Shown here piece by piece: positions 1 through 7,154 of a DNA stretch of 10,131 nucleotides. This DNA comes from Clostridia bacterium (GTDB lineage Bacteria; Bacillota; Clostridia; Christensenellales; CAG-1252), in contig JAEDHM010000045.1 of NCBI GenBank assembly GCA_016296985.1, forward strand, positions 1 to 10,131. Direction: 5' to 3'. The notes under the pieces are model-generated. The model saw nothing but the letters and a program-made list of their open reading frames with translations, did not search any database and was not told the origin of the DNA. The position numbers and the translations under genes are program-made. Numbering within the stretch: the first letter of the stretch is position 1; every line of letters begins with the position of its first letter.

Positions 1-16
1 AAGCTACTCCCTTTTC
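1..16 (-). promoter_or_regulatory. Ribosome binding site of the next late gene, which starts outside the window
   Basis: Read on the minus strand, the last bases give AAAAGGGAGTAGCTT. The AGGGAG core lies at 12-7 and is followed by six bases up to the window edge, so a start codon is expected immediately beyond position 1. It lies about 16 bases after the stop of the nozzle gene, so the operon continues leftward. In P22 order the next gene would be a tail needle or another tail protein, but that identity is only an inference from gene order. Confidence 0.55.
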
Positions 17-31
17 TTTGTCAAAATTTTA

Positions 32-2509
32 TCAAATTTTGCCGTTTTTGTCAACCAAAAGAAAACTGCAACTTTCCTCGTCCAAATCTCTTACGTAATA
101 GGCCCAGTCATTGTTTCCACCGCTATCAACAAGCACCTCTCGTCCCGTATAAAACTTGCTCAACAGAGGAGGGGCAACGAAAATACGCCTTTCCTCAACC
201 TTCAAAATTTCCGCTTCGTCAAACCACTTGTCGCCGTCAGCAAGCAAGGCGTAGCAGTCGCCCCCTTCTTCGTCTTGTCCAAAGGGTCCGCTAACAATGA
301 CGGTATCCCCTTCCTCAAAATCGCAAAGTTTAGGATTAAAACTTATTTTGCCATCGCCTGAAAGGGCAAGCTCGCCAATTCCGCCCAAAGTCCAACTTTG
401 ATCAACAAACCCCTTGTCAAATCTACAAATTCCCCCAAAGGTAGTGCCAAAGATGACTTCGCCATTTTCCTCGGTTAGGCAGTTGATGGGAATATTTTCC
501 AACTTCCACCACTCGTAGTTAAAGGAATCCCCGTCCGCCTTTTCTGAAAACTTAAATCCACTATCCGCAAGATAGCAATTACCGTTTGCATAAGAAAGCA
601 ACAGTCGATTGCCGAAAAGATAAAGGGAAGCGGTAGTATAATCTTCCTTTTCAAGGGAAGGATTTACAAGCCTACTTCTCAAGCCGGAAAAACGCCTTGT
701 CTCCGAGGTATCTCCCGAAGAGTTAAGACCGTACACCCCATGTTGGGAAAGATAGATAAAATCGCCCCCAAAATTTGCAACGCAACGAGGAGAAACACAC
801 CCTTCCGCTACGTGTCCGCTTTTAGTGTAGAAAGCGGTTTGCGAAAGATTTTCCCCCTCAAGGGGATATTCCTTCAAGATATACACCTTCGAGTCAAAGC
901 CCTTCTTAAACACCGCAAGGGAATAGTCGTCAAGGGGCATAAGTCCGCTTATCTCACTTTGCGAGCCACCGCATATTACGTAAGAAAGCGCAGGTACGTA
1001 GGAGAAATCTCCAATCTGCGAAAAACGCAAGATATTCTCCTCTTTCCCCTTGAAAAACAAGCGGTTTCGTCTACCCTTTTCACCGTAAATCACCCCAAAC
1101 TCCATACTTGCCGTATCACTTTCTCCGCCCTTGTAAGGGGTGGAAAATTCTACCGTAATATTGGACAAATCCGCCAATGCTCCAAGACAAGGTTTGACAA
1201 TTTTTATAGAGTGATAGCAAGGATAACTTCCCACCAATTCACCCCAAAGGGTATTTATACCGCTTTCCCTATCGGCGCCGTAAAGGTATCTATCGTAGGT
1301 AGGCAAATTGCAGGTAAGACCGCTGTATAAAAGGCTATACAAGGTAAGAGGCGCAAAGGCCTTTTCATTTATCCAAATCACCTCTCCGCTTCCGTCAGGC
1401 AGTTGAAAACTTGACAAAGCGTCCAAAACTTGACCGTGCAAAATCAAGGATATAATATCTTCTCCTTGATAATCGTCGGGGCGTTTCCCCTTTGCGTTAT
1501 CCTCGGTATAGCAATCTCCAACGTAGAAAAAGTTGATTCCCCTTTCATTTTGCTCCAACATAAAGTAGCCGTCGGAACAAATGATTAAAGGTTGCGTAGT
1601 GATAAAACCGCTTAAGTATTCAGGCAAAGTTTCAAGTGCGCTTTCCTTAAAATTGAGGGTTTTTCCTCCGATTTTATCCTTCAAAGCAAGGTTTCTTTCC
1701 GCATCTAAAAGGGATTGGGAAAGTTTGATTTCCCTCACTGTGCCCGCCAAATTTCTTGTTTCAATTTTCACATTCACCTTGTCGAAAGCGGAAATTTGAC
1801 TGTCAAGGGTAAAGGTTAAAGGATTTTCTTCTCCAACCTCTGCTTCCCCAACCTGATCAACGCCCACCAACGTGTTTTTTCTTCTTCTGGTTAGGACGTT
1901 GACTTCTTCCAAAGTCGCCCTCACCGTATCCGTAACACTATCGTTGTCAACGCTTACCGTTGTGGTTGGGACGTAGGTTTCTTCATCTTCTTCCACTCTT
2001 TTAAAAGTCATATTCTCCTTATCGAAGACCAAAAAGTCGCCCATGCCCATAAAATACGCCTTGTTACCGTACAAATACATATTGGGTTTTTTAGGCAAAA
2101 GTCTTGCCCTAATCTCCGTTTTATCCTCAAGAGCGTCGTAAAAAGTACCGCTAGGCCCTCTCAGCATAAAGGTGCTAAAAGCAAAAACTCCCTTTTCCTT
2201 GTTTTCAACCGAGGGTATTTTCGAGGTTTTGTGGTAAAAACTCACGTAAGCCAAAAGATAATTGCCACCCTTTTTCTCAAGGGTAAAAAGCCCGTCAACC
2301 GAGGCCTTGTACACCGAGTTTTCAAAGCCGTAAAACTGTTTCCACCCCTTTCGTTTTCTGTTGATTCCGTTTTCGTTTACAAAATTACAGCTGTTAGGAC
2401 TGCGATATCCTGCAATCTCCCCCTCGGAAGAAGCAAGGTCAAGCCCCCTAAACCCATATAAGGTATATCTTTTTTCCTCTCTTTTCGAGAGGGCAACGCT
2501 TTTGCTCAT
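32..2509 (-). CDS. Phage tail nozzle / packaged-DNA stabilisation protein (P22 gp10-like beta-propeller)
   Basis: This gene predicts an 825-residue protein that probably forms the distal tube or nozzle of a short tail, docking on the adaptor ring and retaining packaged DNA. The N-terminus (about 15-60) has the layout usual for this family: an aromatic/GGxD-like strand, then SPNSxNFxNENG and RKRKGW. Propeller-like blades follow at about 480-600 (FxFSQIGDFSYVP, then SGLMPLDDYSLAVFKKG, then GGDFIYLSQHGVYGL) and at 625-700 (LYLFGNRLLLSY, GEVIFGTTFGGICRFD). I chose the ATG at 2509. It overlaps the adaptor stop as ATGA and has GGGGG six bases upstream, whereas a TTG six bases earlier has no better site. 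P22 gp10 is 472 residues, so this copy is much longer; an acidic, Thr/Val-rich stretch near 175-300 looks like an inserted domain. There is no signal peptide or membrane segment. The gp10-like role is inferred from motif layout and position, not from an alignment. Confidence 0.72.
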   Translation of the reverse strand: MSKSVALSKREEKRYTLYGFRGLDLASSEGEIAGYRSPNSCNFVNENGINRKRKGWKQFYGFENSVYKASVDGLFTLEKKGGNYLLAYVSFYHKTSKIPSVENKEKGVFAFSTFMLRGPSGTFYDALEDKTEIRARLLPKKPNMYLYGNKAYFMGMGDFLVFDKENMTFKRVEEDEETYVPTTTVSVDNDSVTDTVRATLEEVNVLTRRRKNTLVGVDQVGEAEVGEENPLTFTLDSQISAFDKVNVKIETRNLAGTVREIKLSQSLLDAERNLALKDKIGGKTLNFKESALETLPEYLSGFITTQPLIICSDGYFMLEQNERGINFFYVGDCYTEDNAKGKRPDDYQGEDIISLILHGQVLDALSSFQLPDGSGEVIWINEKAFAPLTLYSLLYSGLTCNLPTYDRYLYGADRESGINTLWGELVGSYPCYHSIKIVKPCLGALADLSNITVEFSTPYKGGESDTASMEFGVIYGEKGRRNRLFFKGKEENILRFSQIGDFSYVPALSYVICGGSQSEISGLMPLDDYSLAVFKKGFDSKVYILKEYPLEGENLSQTAFYTKSGHVAEGCVSPRCVANFGGDFIYLSQHGVYGLNSSGDTSETRRFSGLRSRLVNPSLEKEDYTTASLYLFGNRLLLSYANGNCYLADSGFKFSEKADGDSFNYEWWKLENIPINCLTEENGEVIFGTTFGGICRFDKGFVDQSWTLGGIGELALSGDGKISFNPKLCDFEEGDTVIVSGPFGQDEEGGDCYALLADGDKWFDEAEILKVEERRIFVAPPLLSKFYTGREVLVDSGGNNDWAYYVRDLDEESCSFLLVDKNGKI

Positions 2510-3132
2510 AGGCAACCCCCGTAAAGGGAATTAACCGCATATATCCTCGACTCTTGCTTTCTTGCAAGTTCTTTAAGGTTTTGCTCAAACAACGCCCTGG
2601 CATTTGCGGAAAGTGAAGGCTCTTCTTCCTCGTAAACGTCCGCTTTCACAAAGTAGGGAATTATGGCAAGCACGTCTTCGGGCAGGTCGATTATCTTATC
2701 CCCCTTATCCTCCTCGGTAACCCTTGCAATTTTAGGTGAATAGATCACGGTATAACTTTCATTAAACTTCATTCGAGGCAACACCAAGGTTTCCCCTTCC
2801 ATGCAATAAGCGGCGTTTCCGTTATAGCTATAGCCCTTTTCTCTTACCAACCTTTCCAAGCGGTTATAGTCGGGTATAAGGGTAGGCAAATTGTATTTTG
2901 CGTAATAATGAGTGGTTTCCCCTTCCTCTTCCTTAAGCTTGTATATCCTATAAGGCACCGCGCCCACGTTTTCAATTCTTCCAAAGGCTCTGTTTATACT
3001 GCCGTTCATTCGCCTAAGATAAACGCCGTAGTCCAAACTGTTTTCCAATTCCTCGATATCACAATAAGACAGGTCGCCTACCTCGGCAAACATAAGCTTC
3101 AAAGCCTCGATTTTAATTTCTCCCAATGTCAT
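2506..3132 (-). CDS. Head-tail connector / adaptor protein (P22 gp4-like)
   Basis: This 208-residue protein probably forms the dodecameric adaptor ring below the portal and links the head to the tail nozzle. Residues 1-52 look like a helical bundle (TLGEIKIEALKLM, then SINRAF), 58-135 are beta-rich, and 150-197 are helical. The C-terminal stretch LPEDVLAIIPYFVKADVYEE, followed by an Ala/Leu helix, is the pattern usual in gp4/gp6-type connectors. The ATG at 3132 has AAGGAGG five bases upstream. The stop overlaps the nozzle start as ATGA, which implies coupled translation. P22 gp4 is 166 residues, so this copy is somewhat longer. The gene sits directly after a strong RNA hairpin, which may keep its output below that of the coat protein. 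The gp4 assignment rests on gene order and helix pattern; HK97 gp6-like connectors are the alternative. Confidence 0.68.
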   Translation of the reverse strand: MTLGEIKIEALKLMFAEVGDLSYCDIEELENSLDYGVYLRRMNGSINRAFGRIENVGAVPYRIYKLKEEEGETTHYYAKYNLPTLIPDYNRLERLVREKGYSYNGNAAYCMEGETLVLPRMKFNESYTVIYSPKIARVTEEDKGDKIIDLPEDVLAIIPYFVKADVYEEEEPSLSANARALFEQNLKELARKQESRIYAVNSLYGGCL

Positions 3133-3145
3133 ATAATCCTCCTTC

Positions 3146-3177
3146 GGACGGTAAAGGGGGAAATTTCCCCCTCGTCC
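3146..3177 (-). promoter_or_regulatory. Intercistronic RNA hairpin upstream of the adaptor gene
   Basis: The gap between the small head protein and the adaptor gene contains a perfect 18-bp palindrome, AGGGGGAAATTTCCCCCT (3155-3172). It is flanked by GGACG (3146-3150) and CGTCC (3173-3177), which extend the stem by five pairs across a four-base bulge. In the minus-strand mRNA the hairpin begins a few bases after the TAA stop at 3184-3186 and ends just before the adaptor's AAGGAGG. Only three U follow the inner stem, so it is not a standard intrinsic terminator. A role in partial attenuation, RNA protection or processing is inferred from position. Confidence 0.6.
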
Positions 3178-3183
3178 TAAGTA

Positions 3184-3561
3184 TTAAGGTAAACGGAATA
3201 CGGCAACTTTCACGTTTGCCGAGCCGGCGGTAACAACCACCTTGCCCTTATACTCTCCGTCTACGTTTTTAAATCTTCCGCTGTCAGGTTGTAAAAGTGT
3301 AAACTTGCCCTCGTCAAGGACAAAAGTCAAATCCTTACCACCCTGCAAAGCGTTTCCGCCTTTTACCGTAATATTCGCGCTTCCGCTTCCGGCGTTGTGG
3401 ATTAGGATAAGATATTTATCATCCCTTGCGCCGTAGGGGATTTCGCAACCGAAGTCGCTACCATCGCCTTCGAAAGCCATAGTCATACCGTCAAAAGCTC
3501 TTGCGTTTGTAAAAAGATTTCTACTGCTGATTTCCTGAACGTCAACTCTCAAATATGCCAT
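3184..3561 (-). CDS. Small beta-rich head-associated protein (putative capsid decoration protein)
   Basis: This 125-residue protein has alternating hydrophobic strands and glycine turns: residues 46-55 DDKYLILIHN, then SANITVKGGN, KDLTFVLDEGKFTLLQPDSGRF, and a final KVVVTAGSANVKVAVFRLP. The pattern suggests a compact beta-sandwich. Similar short proteins follow the coat gene in clostridial prophages, and decoration of the capsid lattice is the usual guess. That recollection is not a computed match. The ATG at 3561 has a strong AAAGGAGGT five bases upstream, which overlaps the coat stop codon, and the gap to the coat gene is only 12 bp. Both points suggest high expression together with the coat protein. 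P22 itself has no gene here. A head-closure role is a weaker alternative. Confidence 0.55.
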   Translation of the reverse strand: MAYLRVDVQEISSRNLFTNARAFDGMTMAFEGDGSDFGCEIPYGARDDKYLILIHNAGSGSANITVKGGNALQGGKDLTFVLDEGKFTLLQPDSGRFKNVDGEYKGKVVVTAGSANVKVAVFRLP

Positions 3562-3573
3562 ATACTACCTCCT

Positions 3574-4416
3574 TTAGGCGCTTGCCTTTTTGCACTTGAT
3601 AACAACCATTTCCTTGGGACGCAAGATTTTTGCGTCGTAAAGAATAAAGCCTTTTACCGCATCGGAAAAACCGTTTTCGGGACGATAAGGCTCGGTGTGA
3701 GTCAAGGGTTTTGCATAGCCGATTGCTCTTTTTGTACGGACCATAACGTAGTCGTTTTCTCCGTCGTTTGCCACGTTGTTAGACATCTTAATGACCACTT
3801 TGCCATACATACCCACCTTGCCGTTTTTAAGCATTTCACTGTTGTCGGTGTCAAGGTGCACGTACTTACGCTTTAAGGCCATATACATATAAGGGGGCAA
3901 AATAGCCTCGATATAGGTACTGTCTTTTACGTCGTTTTTGTAAAGTTTTTCCAAGGCGTCGTCAATGACTTGCATAACGTTTTCCTCACTGATTTCAAAA
4001 GCGGAGGCAGAAAGCAAAACTGCTTCTTCGCTTTTTGCGAGGTTTGCGATATACTTGTCCACTTCGTTGGACAAACCTTCGGTAGTTTCCTCTTGCAAGG
4101 CTTCCATAAGTCCTTCGATGGCCTGAGCCTTATCTACGTCGCCTACCTTATAATTAAAATAGGACACACGATTGATAGGCATAATGACGGAAGTATCCTC
4201 AACTTCCTCTGCGCTTTCAATGGGACTGTTGGCGTTTTGTCTGTCAATAGTTCTGATGGTGGGTTTACCGCAACCTACAAAGGTAATACTTTCCCCTGCT
4301 TTGCCGATTTGACCCACGAATTCACTGTGGCAACCGTCGGCAAAAACGCAAGTTCTTGAAAGTTCTCTGTTGATGCCTGCTGCCCACACGTTAGGTATAA
4401 AATTTGCATAACTCAT
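3574..4416 (-). CDS. Major capsid (coat) protein, HK97 fold
   Basis: This gene encodes a 280-residue coat protein that would assemble with the scaffold into the procapsid. The N-terminus (YANFIPNVWAAGI at 3-15, then SEFVGQI and ESITFVGCGKPTIRTID at 31-58) matches the start and E-loop layout of P22-type and related coat proteins. A long spine helix with NEVDKYIANLA lies at 117-127. The segment GMYGKVVIKMSNNV (202-215) and the C-terminal strand DAVKGFILYDAKILRPKEMVVI (252-273) resemble the P-domain. There is no N-terminal delta domain and no protease gene nearby, so the protein is probably not cleaved. At 280 residues it is compact and seems to lack the insertion domain of P22 coat (about 430 residues). 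The ATG at 4416 is the only sensible start, although its ribosome site is unusually distant (see the leader entry). Confidence 0.82.
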   Translation of the reverse strand: MSYANFIPNVWAAGINRELSRTCVFADGCHSEFVGQIGKAGESITFVGCGKPTIRTIDRQNANSPIESAEEVEDTSVIMPINRVSYFNYKVGDVDKAQAIEGLMEALQEETTEGLSNEVDKYIANLAKSEEAVLLSASAFEISEENVMQVIDDALEKLYKNDVKDSTYIEAILPPYMYMALKRKYVHLDTDNSEMLKNGKVGMYGKVVIKMSNNVANDGENDYVMVRTKRAIGYAKPLTHTEPYRPENGFSDAVKGFILYDAKILRPKEMVVIKCKKASA

Positions 4417-4451
4417 ATAATTCTTTTTCTTCTCCTTTTATTTTTATTTTT
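4417..4451 (-). promoter_or_regulatory. C-free, A-rich translation leader of the coat gene
   Basis: The 35 bases between the scaffold stop and the coat ATG contain no C on the mRNA strand and are mostly A. The only Shine-Dalgarno-like core, AAAAGGAG, ends 15 bases before the ATG, farther than at other genes here (4-8 bases). The stretch should be unstructured in RNA, which is consistent with strong ribosome loading on the most abundant virion protein. That functional reading is an inference. Confidence 0.45.
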
Positions 4452-5198
4452 TTATTTTCTTTTGATCGAGCGAATAACTTTATCATAATTTCGCTCTATT
4501 TCTTCAACTGACATCTTTTTAATTTCCTCTTTGGAAAAATCACTTTCCCCCACTTCCGACGTCAACGAACCGGGAGATGCTTTTGCGTTTGCCACCTCTC
4601 TTGCCATTTCCTCTTTCAAAGAAGCTATCGCTTCGCTTCTAATTTGATCTTTCAAAGTTTTATAGTTTTGATAGATTTCACTCATAGGCAAAACTCCAAG
4701 AGATTTTAGGGCAAACCCTTTGAAGATTTCGTCCTTGAAAAGTTCTTTTCTTTCCTCTTCCGAAACCTTCGAGGCAAATTCCTTAGCATCCATTGCAAGC
4801 CACTTTGTATCGGGCGCTCCCTTACCTTCAAGGCGAGACCTATCCTTTTGACTTTTCACGTAGTCCAAAAGGGGATTCCCTCCGCCGTCGGCTATGGATT
4901 TCATAGCAAGATATTCCTCAACGTCAAGGGCGTCTTTCAACTCTTCACCGGTGAAAGGATTTTTCCCAACCGTTTGAATAATTGTGTCGATTTTCCCCTT
5001 TTCTTCCGCCTTGCGCAATCTTTCGCGTTGCTCTCGTTCCCGTCTTTCACGGGCAAAGCGGGCGTTGTCTTCCTTGCTCTGCTCTTTTACCTCGTTTTTT
5101 ACAACCTCACTATCCCCTTCCACGGCGAGAGAAGGGGCTTGCGGAGAGGTTGTTTCTCCGCTTTCAATCTTTTCCGCCGTAATGATTTTATCTTCCAT
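4452..5198 (-). CDS. Capsid scaffolding protein
   Basis: This 248-residue, highly charged helical protein lies between portal and coat, the standard scaffold position. Residues 1-45 are acidic and low in complexity, and 46-70 form a very Arg/Glu-rich helix (ARERREREQRERLRKAEEK). Residues 79-100 (KNPFTGEELKDALDVEEYLAMK) and the ASPGSL turn at 207-212 are features I associate with scaffolds of this phage group. The C-terminus (220-248: DFSKEEIKKMSVEEIERNYDKVI, then RSIKRK) is a short helical pair ending in basic residues, as expected for a coat-binding tail. The protein would direct procapsid assembly and leave before or during packaging. The ATG at 5198 has AGGGGG four bases upstream, within the end of the portal gene region. 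No protease domain is visible, so exit without proteolysis is likely, as in P22. Confidence 0.75.
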   Translation of the reverse strand: MEDKIITAEKIESGETTSPQAPSLAVEGDSEVVKNEVKEQSKEDNARFARERREREQRERLRKAEEKGKIDTIIQTVGKNPFTGEELKDALDVEEYLAMKSIADGGGNPLLDYVKSQKDRSRLEGKGAPDTKWLAMDAKEFASKVSEEERKELFKDEIFKGFALKSLGVLPMSEIYQNYKTLKDQIRSEAIASLKEEMAREVANAKASPGSLTSEVGESDFSKEEIKKMSVEEIERNYDKVIRSIKRK

Positions 5199-5206
5199 AA
5201 TTCCCC

Positions 5207-6937
5207 CTATTTAGCGACGATAATCTTTGCAAAGTCCTCGGCATCACGATAAACTTCGCTCAAGGTTTCTTTAAGTCGCATATTTTCTTTTACCAAGGAT
5301 TCAACTGAATCCAAGGCTTTTTTACTTGCTTGCTCCCGGTCTAGGGCTTCTTTCAAGGCATTTTCCGCTTCCTCAAGCCTTTTGCCAAGTTCTAAAACTT
5401 CAAGTCCGTGTTTGTTTTTTACGTCCTCGATCAACTGCTTTTTGTTACACAAAGCGTCGTCGGGATAATTTTCCAAATAAGTCAACAAGGATATATCCCC
5501 TCGGTTCAAAAGGTTGTCAAGCATATTGATATCCCCTGCCGCCGAAGCTCTCGTGCCCGAAATAGGCTCGATAAGAAGGGAAAACTCCGTTTCCGCGTAC
5601 TTGCTTCCGTCGAAAATGGAAACTTCGTTGCTTTTCTCCCCTTTGAAAACCACGTCTTTGTAGTAAAGTTTGAAAAACTGTTCCAAAACTCTACCTTGTT
5701 TTTCTTTAGCTCGCCAAAATCTTCCTCTCAATTCCTCAATGGGAAGGTTTGCTTGCGACTGCAATCTTGCAATAGCGGTACCCGACAAATCGGCGTAGTA
5801 GTCGCCCATAATAACGTCGGTTGCCCCTGCCATAGTCCTGCTTAAGTCCGCAAGGGTGTTGACGATCTGCAAAGGCATCGAGCTAAAACCGGGCTCGTGT
5901 AAACGCTTGATACCCTCGCCCTCTGCCGAATAGTCCACCAAAACCTGTCCGGGCTCGTCGGTAATATCCTGATTTTTCAAGGCGTCTTTTTTGACTATGT
6001 ACTTGCCCCAAGCCAAACGCTGTGTTGACAAAATTTGCATAGCCATAGTAAGGTTCATAGCCTTTTGATTGGGTATAAGCCCCTCAACCTCGCTTATGCC
6101 GTAAATTGAATGTTCACGTTCCTCGTACGAGCCTGCGACAATGGGGAACAAAGTCGCCTTTACCTTTCCTTCCTCGCCCTCGGAAAGTCCCAAGTTTTTC
6201 CTTGCAACTCGAAGGTCCGGAGTCATTGAAAAGGCCTCGTTGAAAATCACACGCTTTGTTCCACGCTCGCACCAAATTTCACCGTCCTTTTTGAAATATC
6301 TTGTTAAAACGGTGCAAAGGTCGGCGTTTTCCTGCTCGCTGTAATCTCCGCCCTCGTATTCGTCGGCGGTGATAAGGGACAAGTCCACTCCTTCATCCGC
6401 CTTTTCCTTTACCTTTGAAACTTCTTCCCTTGAAGCAATGATAATCCACTGCTGTTTTTGCTCGTCTTGAAGATTAGGGTTTGAAAAGAAGATATTCAAA
6501 GGCTCGATCAAGTCGCAACGCAAACCGCCCTTGCTTTTCGCCAAAGTACCCTTTGCGTTTTTATCCCAATAGTAGTGATAGAAATAACTACCTTTAAGCA
6601 AACCGTCCTTAATCGCTTTGTTGTCAAGCTCGTCCTGTCGCATCTCCTTTTGTATAAAATAGGCGAAATCCGTAAACTCTTGTCCTGCCATTGAGTCGTT
6701 TTCAGCGGTATACACAAGGCGTACCGGCGTTGACAAAATAGCAGCCTTTTTGCTTCGCGCAATCATCTTTACCATATTGATAACGGGACGGGGCAAGTGA
6801 GCGGTAGCCTCGGTTACGGGTGCCCACTGTTCCCCTTGATAAAAGCGAACGTTTTCCTCAATGGTCTTTTGCAAGGAAAGAGAATTTTGATAACTTCTAC
6901 CATCCTGATAATCCTTCCATAATTGGGTAATTTCCAT
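5207..6937 (-). CDS. Portal protein (P22 gp1-like)
   Basis: This 576-residue protein would form the dodecameric ring at one capsid vertex through which terminase pumps DNA. The N-terminus has RFYQGEQWAP (31-40) and RPVINMVKMIARSKKAAILS (50-69), typical of P22-type portals. DLIEPLNIFFSNPN (142-155) and the core GATDVIMGDYYADLSGTAIARLQSQANLPIEELRGRFWR (371-409) are further family-like segments. From about 505 to 568 the sequence becomes a long Leu/Glu/Lys heptad helix, possibly a short version of the C-terminal barrel. P22 portal is 725 residues, so this one is trimmed. The ATG at 6937 has AAGGAG six bases upstream, located inside the end of the preceding coiled-coil gene, and the gap between the two is only 3 bp. 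The stop (TAG) lies 8 bp before the scaffold start. Confidence 0.85.
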   Translation of the reverse strand: MEITQLWKDYQDGRSYQNSLSLQKTIEENVRFYQGEQWAPVTEATAHLPRPVINMVKMIARSKKAAILSTPVRLVYTAENDSMAGQEFTDFAYFIQKEMRQDELDNKAIKDGLLKGSYFYHYYWDKNAKGTLAKSKGGLRCDLIEPLNIFFSNPNLQDEQKQQWIIIASREEVSKVKEKADEGVDLSLITADEYEGGDYSEQENADLCTVLTRYFKKDGEIWCERGTKRVIFNEAFSMTPDLRVARKNLGLSEGEEGKVKATLFPIVAGSYEEREHSIYGISEVEGLIPNQKAMNLTMAMQILSTQRLAWGKYIVKKDALKNQDITDEPGQVLVDYSAEGEGIKRLHEPGFSSMPLQIVNTLADLSRTMAGATDVIMGDYYADLSGTAIARLQSQANLPIEELRGRFWRAKEKQGRVLEQFFKLYYKDVVFKGEKSNEVSIFDGSKYAETEFSLLIEPISGTRASAAGDINMLDNLLNRGDISLLTYLENYPDDALCNKKQLIEDVKNKHGLEVLELGKRLEEAENALKEALDREQASKKALDSVESLVKENMRLKETLSEVYRDAEDFAKIIVAK

Positions 6938-6940
6938 AGG

Positions 6941-7132
6941 CTACTCCTTTTTACCCAAAAGGTATTCCTTGATGATATCAAGTTGTCTATCCTCTTGCTC
7001 CACTCTTTGGGAAACCTGCTTTTTGCTCAAAGCCTCTTCAAAGTCGCTCACTCTTTTTTCAAGCAATCTTCCCTTTTCTTCAAGTTCTTTTACTCTTTTT
7101 TCAAGTTCTTCGTATTTTTTTCTTAATCTCAT
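6941..7132 (-). CDS. 63-residue coiled-coil protein between terminase and portal
   Basis: I do not recognise this gene. It predicts a single strongly charged helix. Residues 3-35 keep a near-perfect heptad core (L3, Y7, L10, V14, L17, G21, L24, V28, F31, L35), followed by a Gln/Glu-rich segment and the C-terminus IIKEYLLGKKE. I chose the ATG at 7132 because GAGGGAG lies five bases upstream in the gap after terL. The same frame is open back to 7288, but the ATG at 7186 has no ribosome site and that extension overlaps terL. The end of the gene contains the portal's ribosome site, so the two are probably translated together. A role in packaging or portal assembly is suggested only by position. 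It has no counterpart that I know of in the P22 gene order. Confidence 0.6.
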   Translation of the reverse strand: MRLRKKYEELEKRVKELEEKGRLLEKRVSDFEEALSKKQVSQRVEQEDRQLDIIKEYLLGKKE

Positions 7133-7154
7133 TTTTTCTCCCTCGGGCAACGCC

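Noticed and set aside
3146..3177. Hairpin considered as an intrinsic terminator of the late operon
   Set aside because: The stem is followed by UUUACC rather than a U-tract, and the adaptor gene with a strong ribosome site follows at once, so full termination is unlikely.
32..5198. Possibility that this is a phage satellite rather than a full phage
   Set aside because: A complete set of terminase, portal, scaffold, coat, adaptor and nozzle genes is present, whereas satellites usually lack most structural genes.
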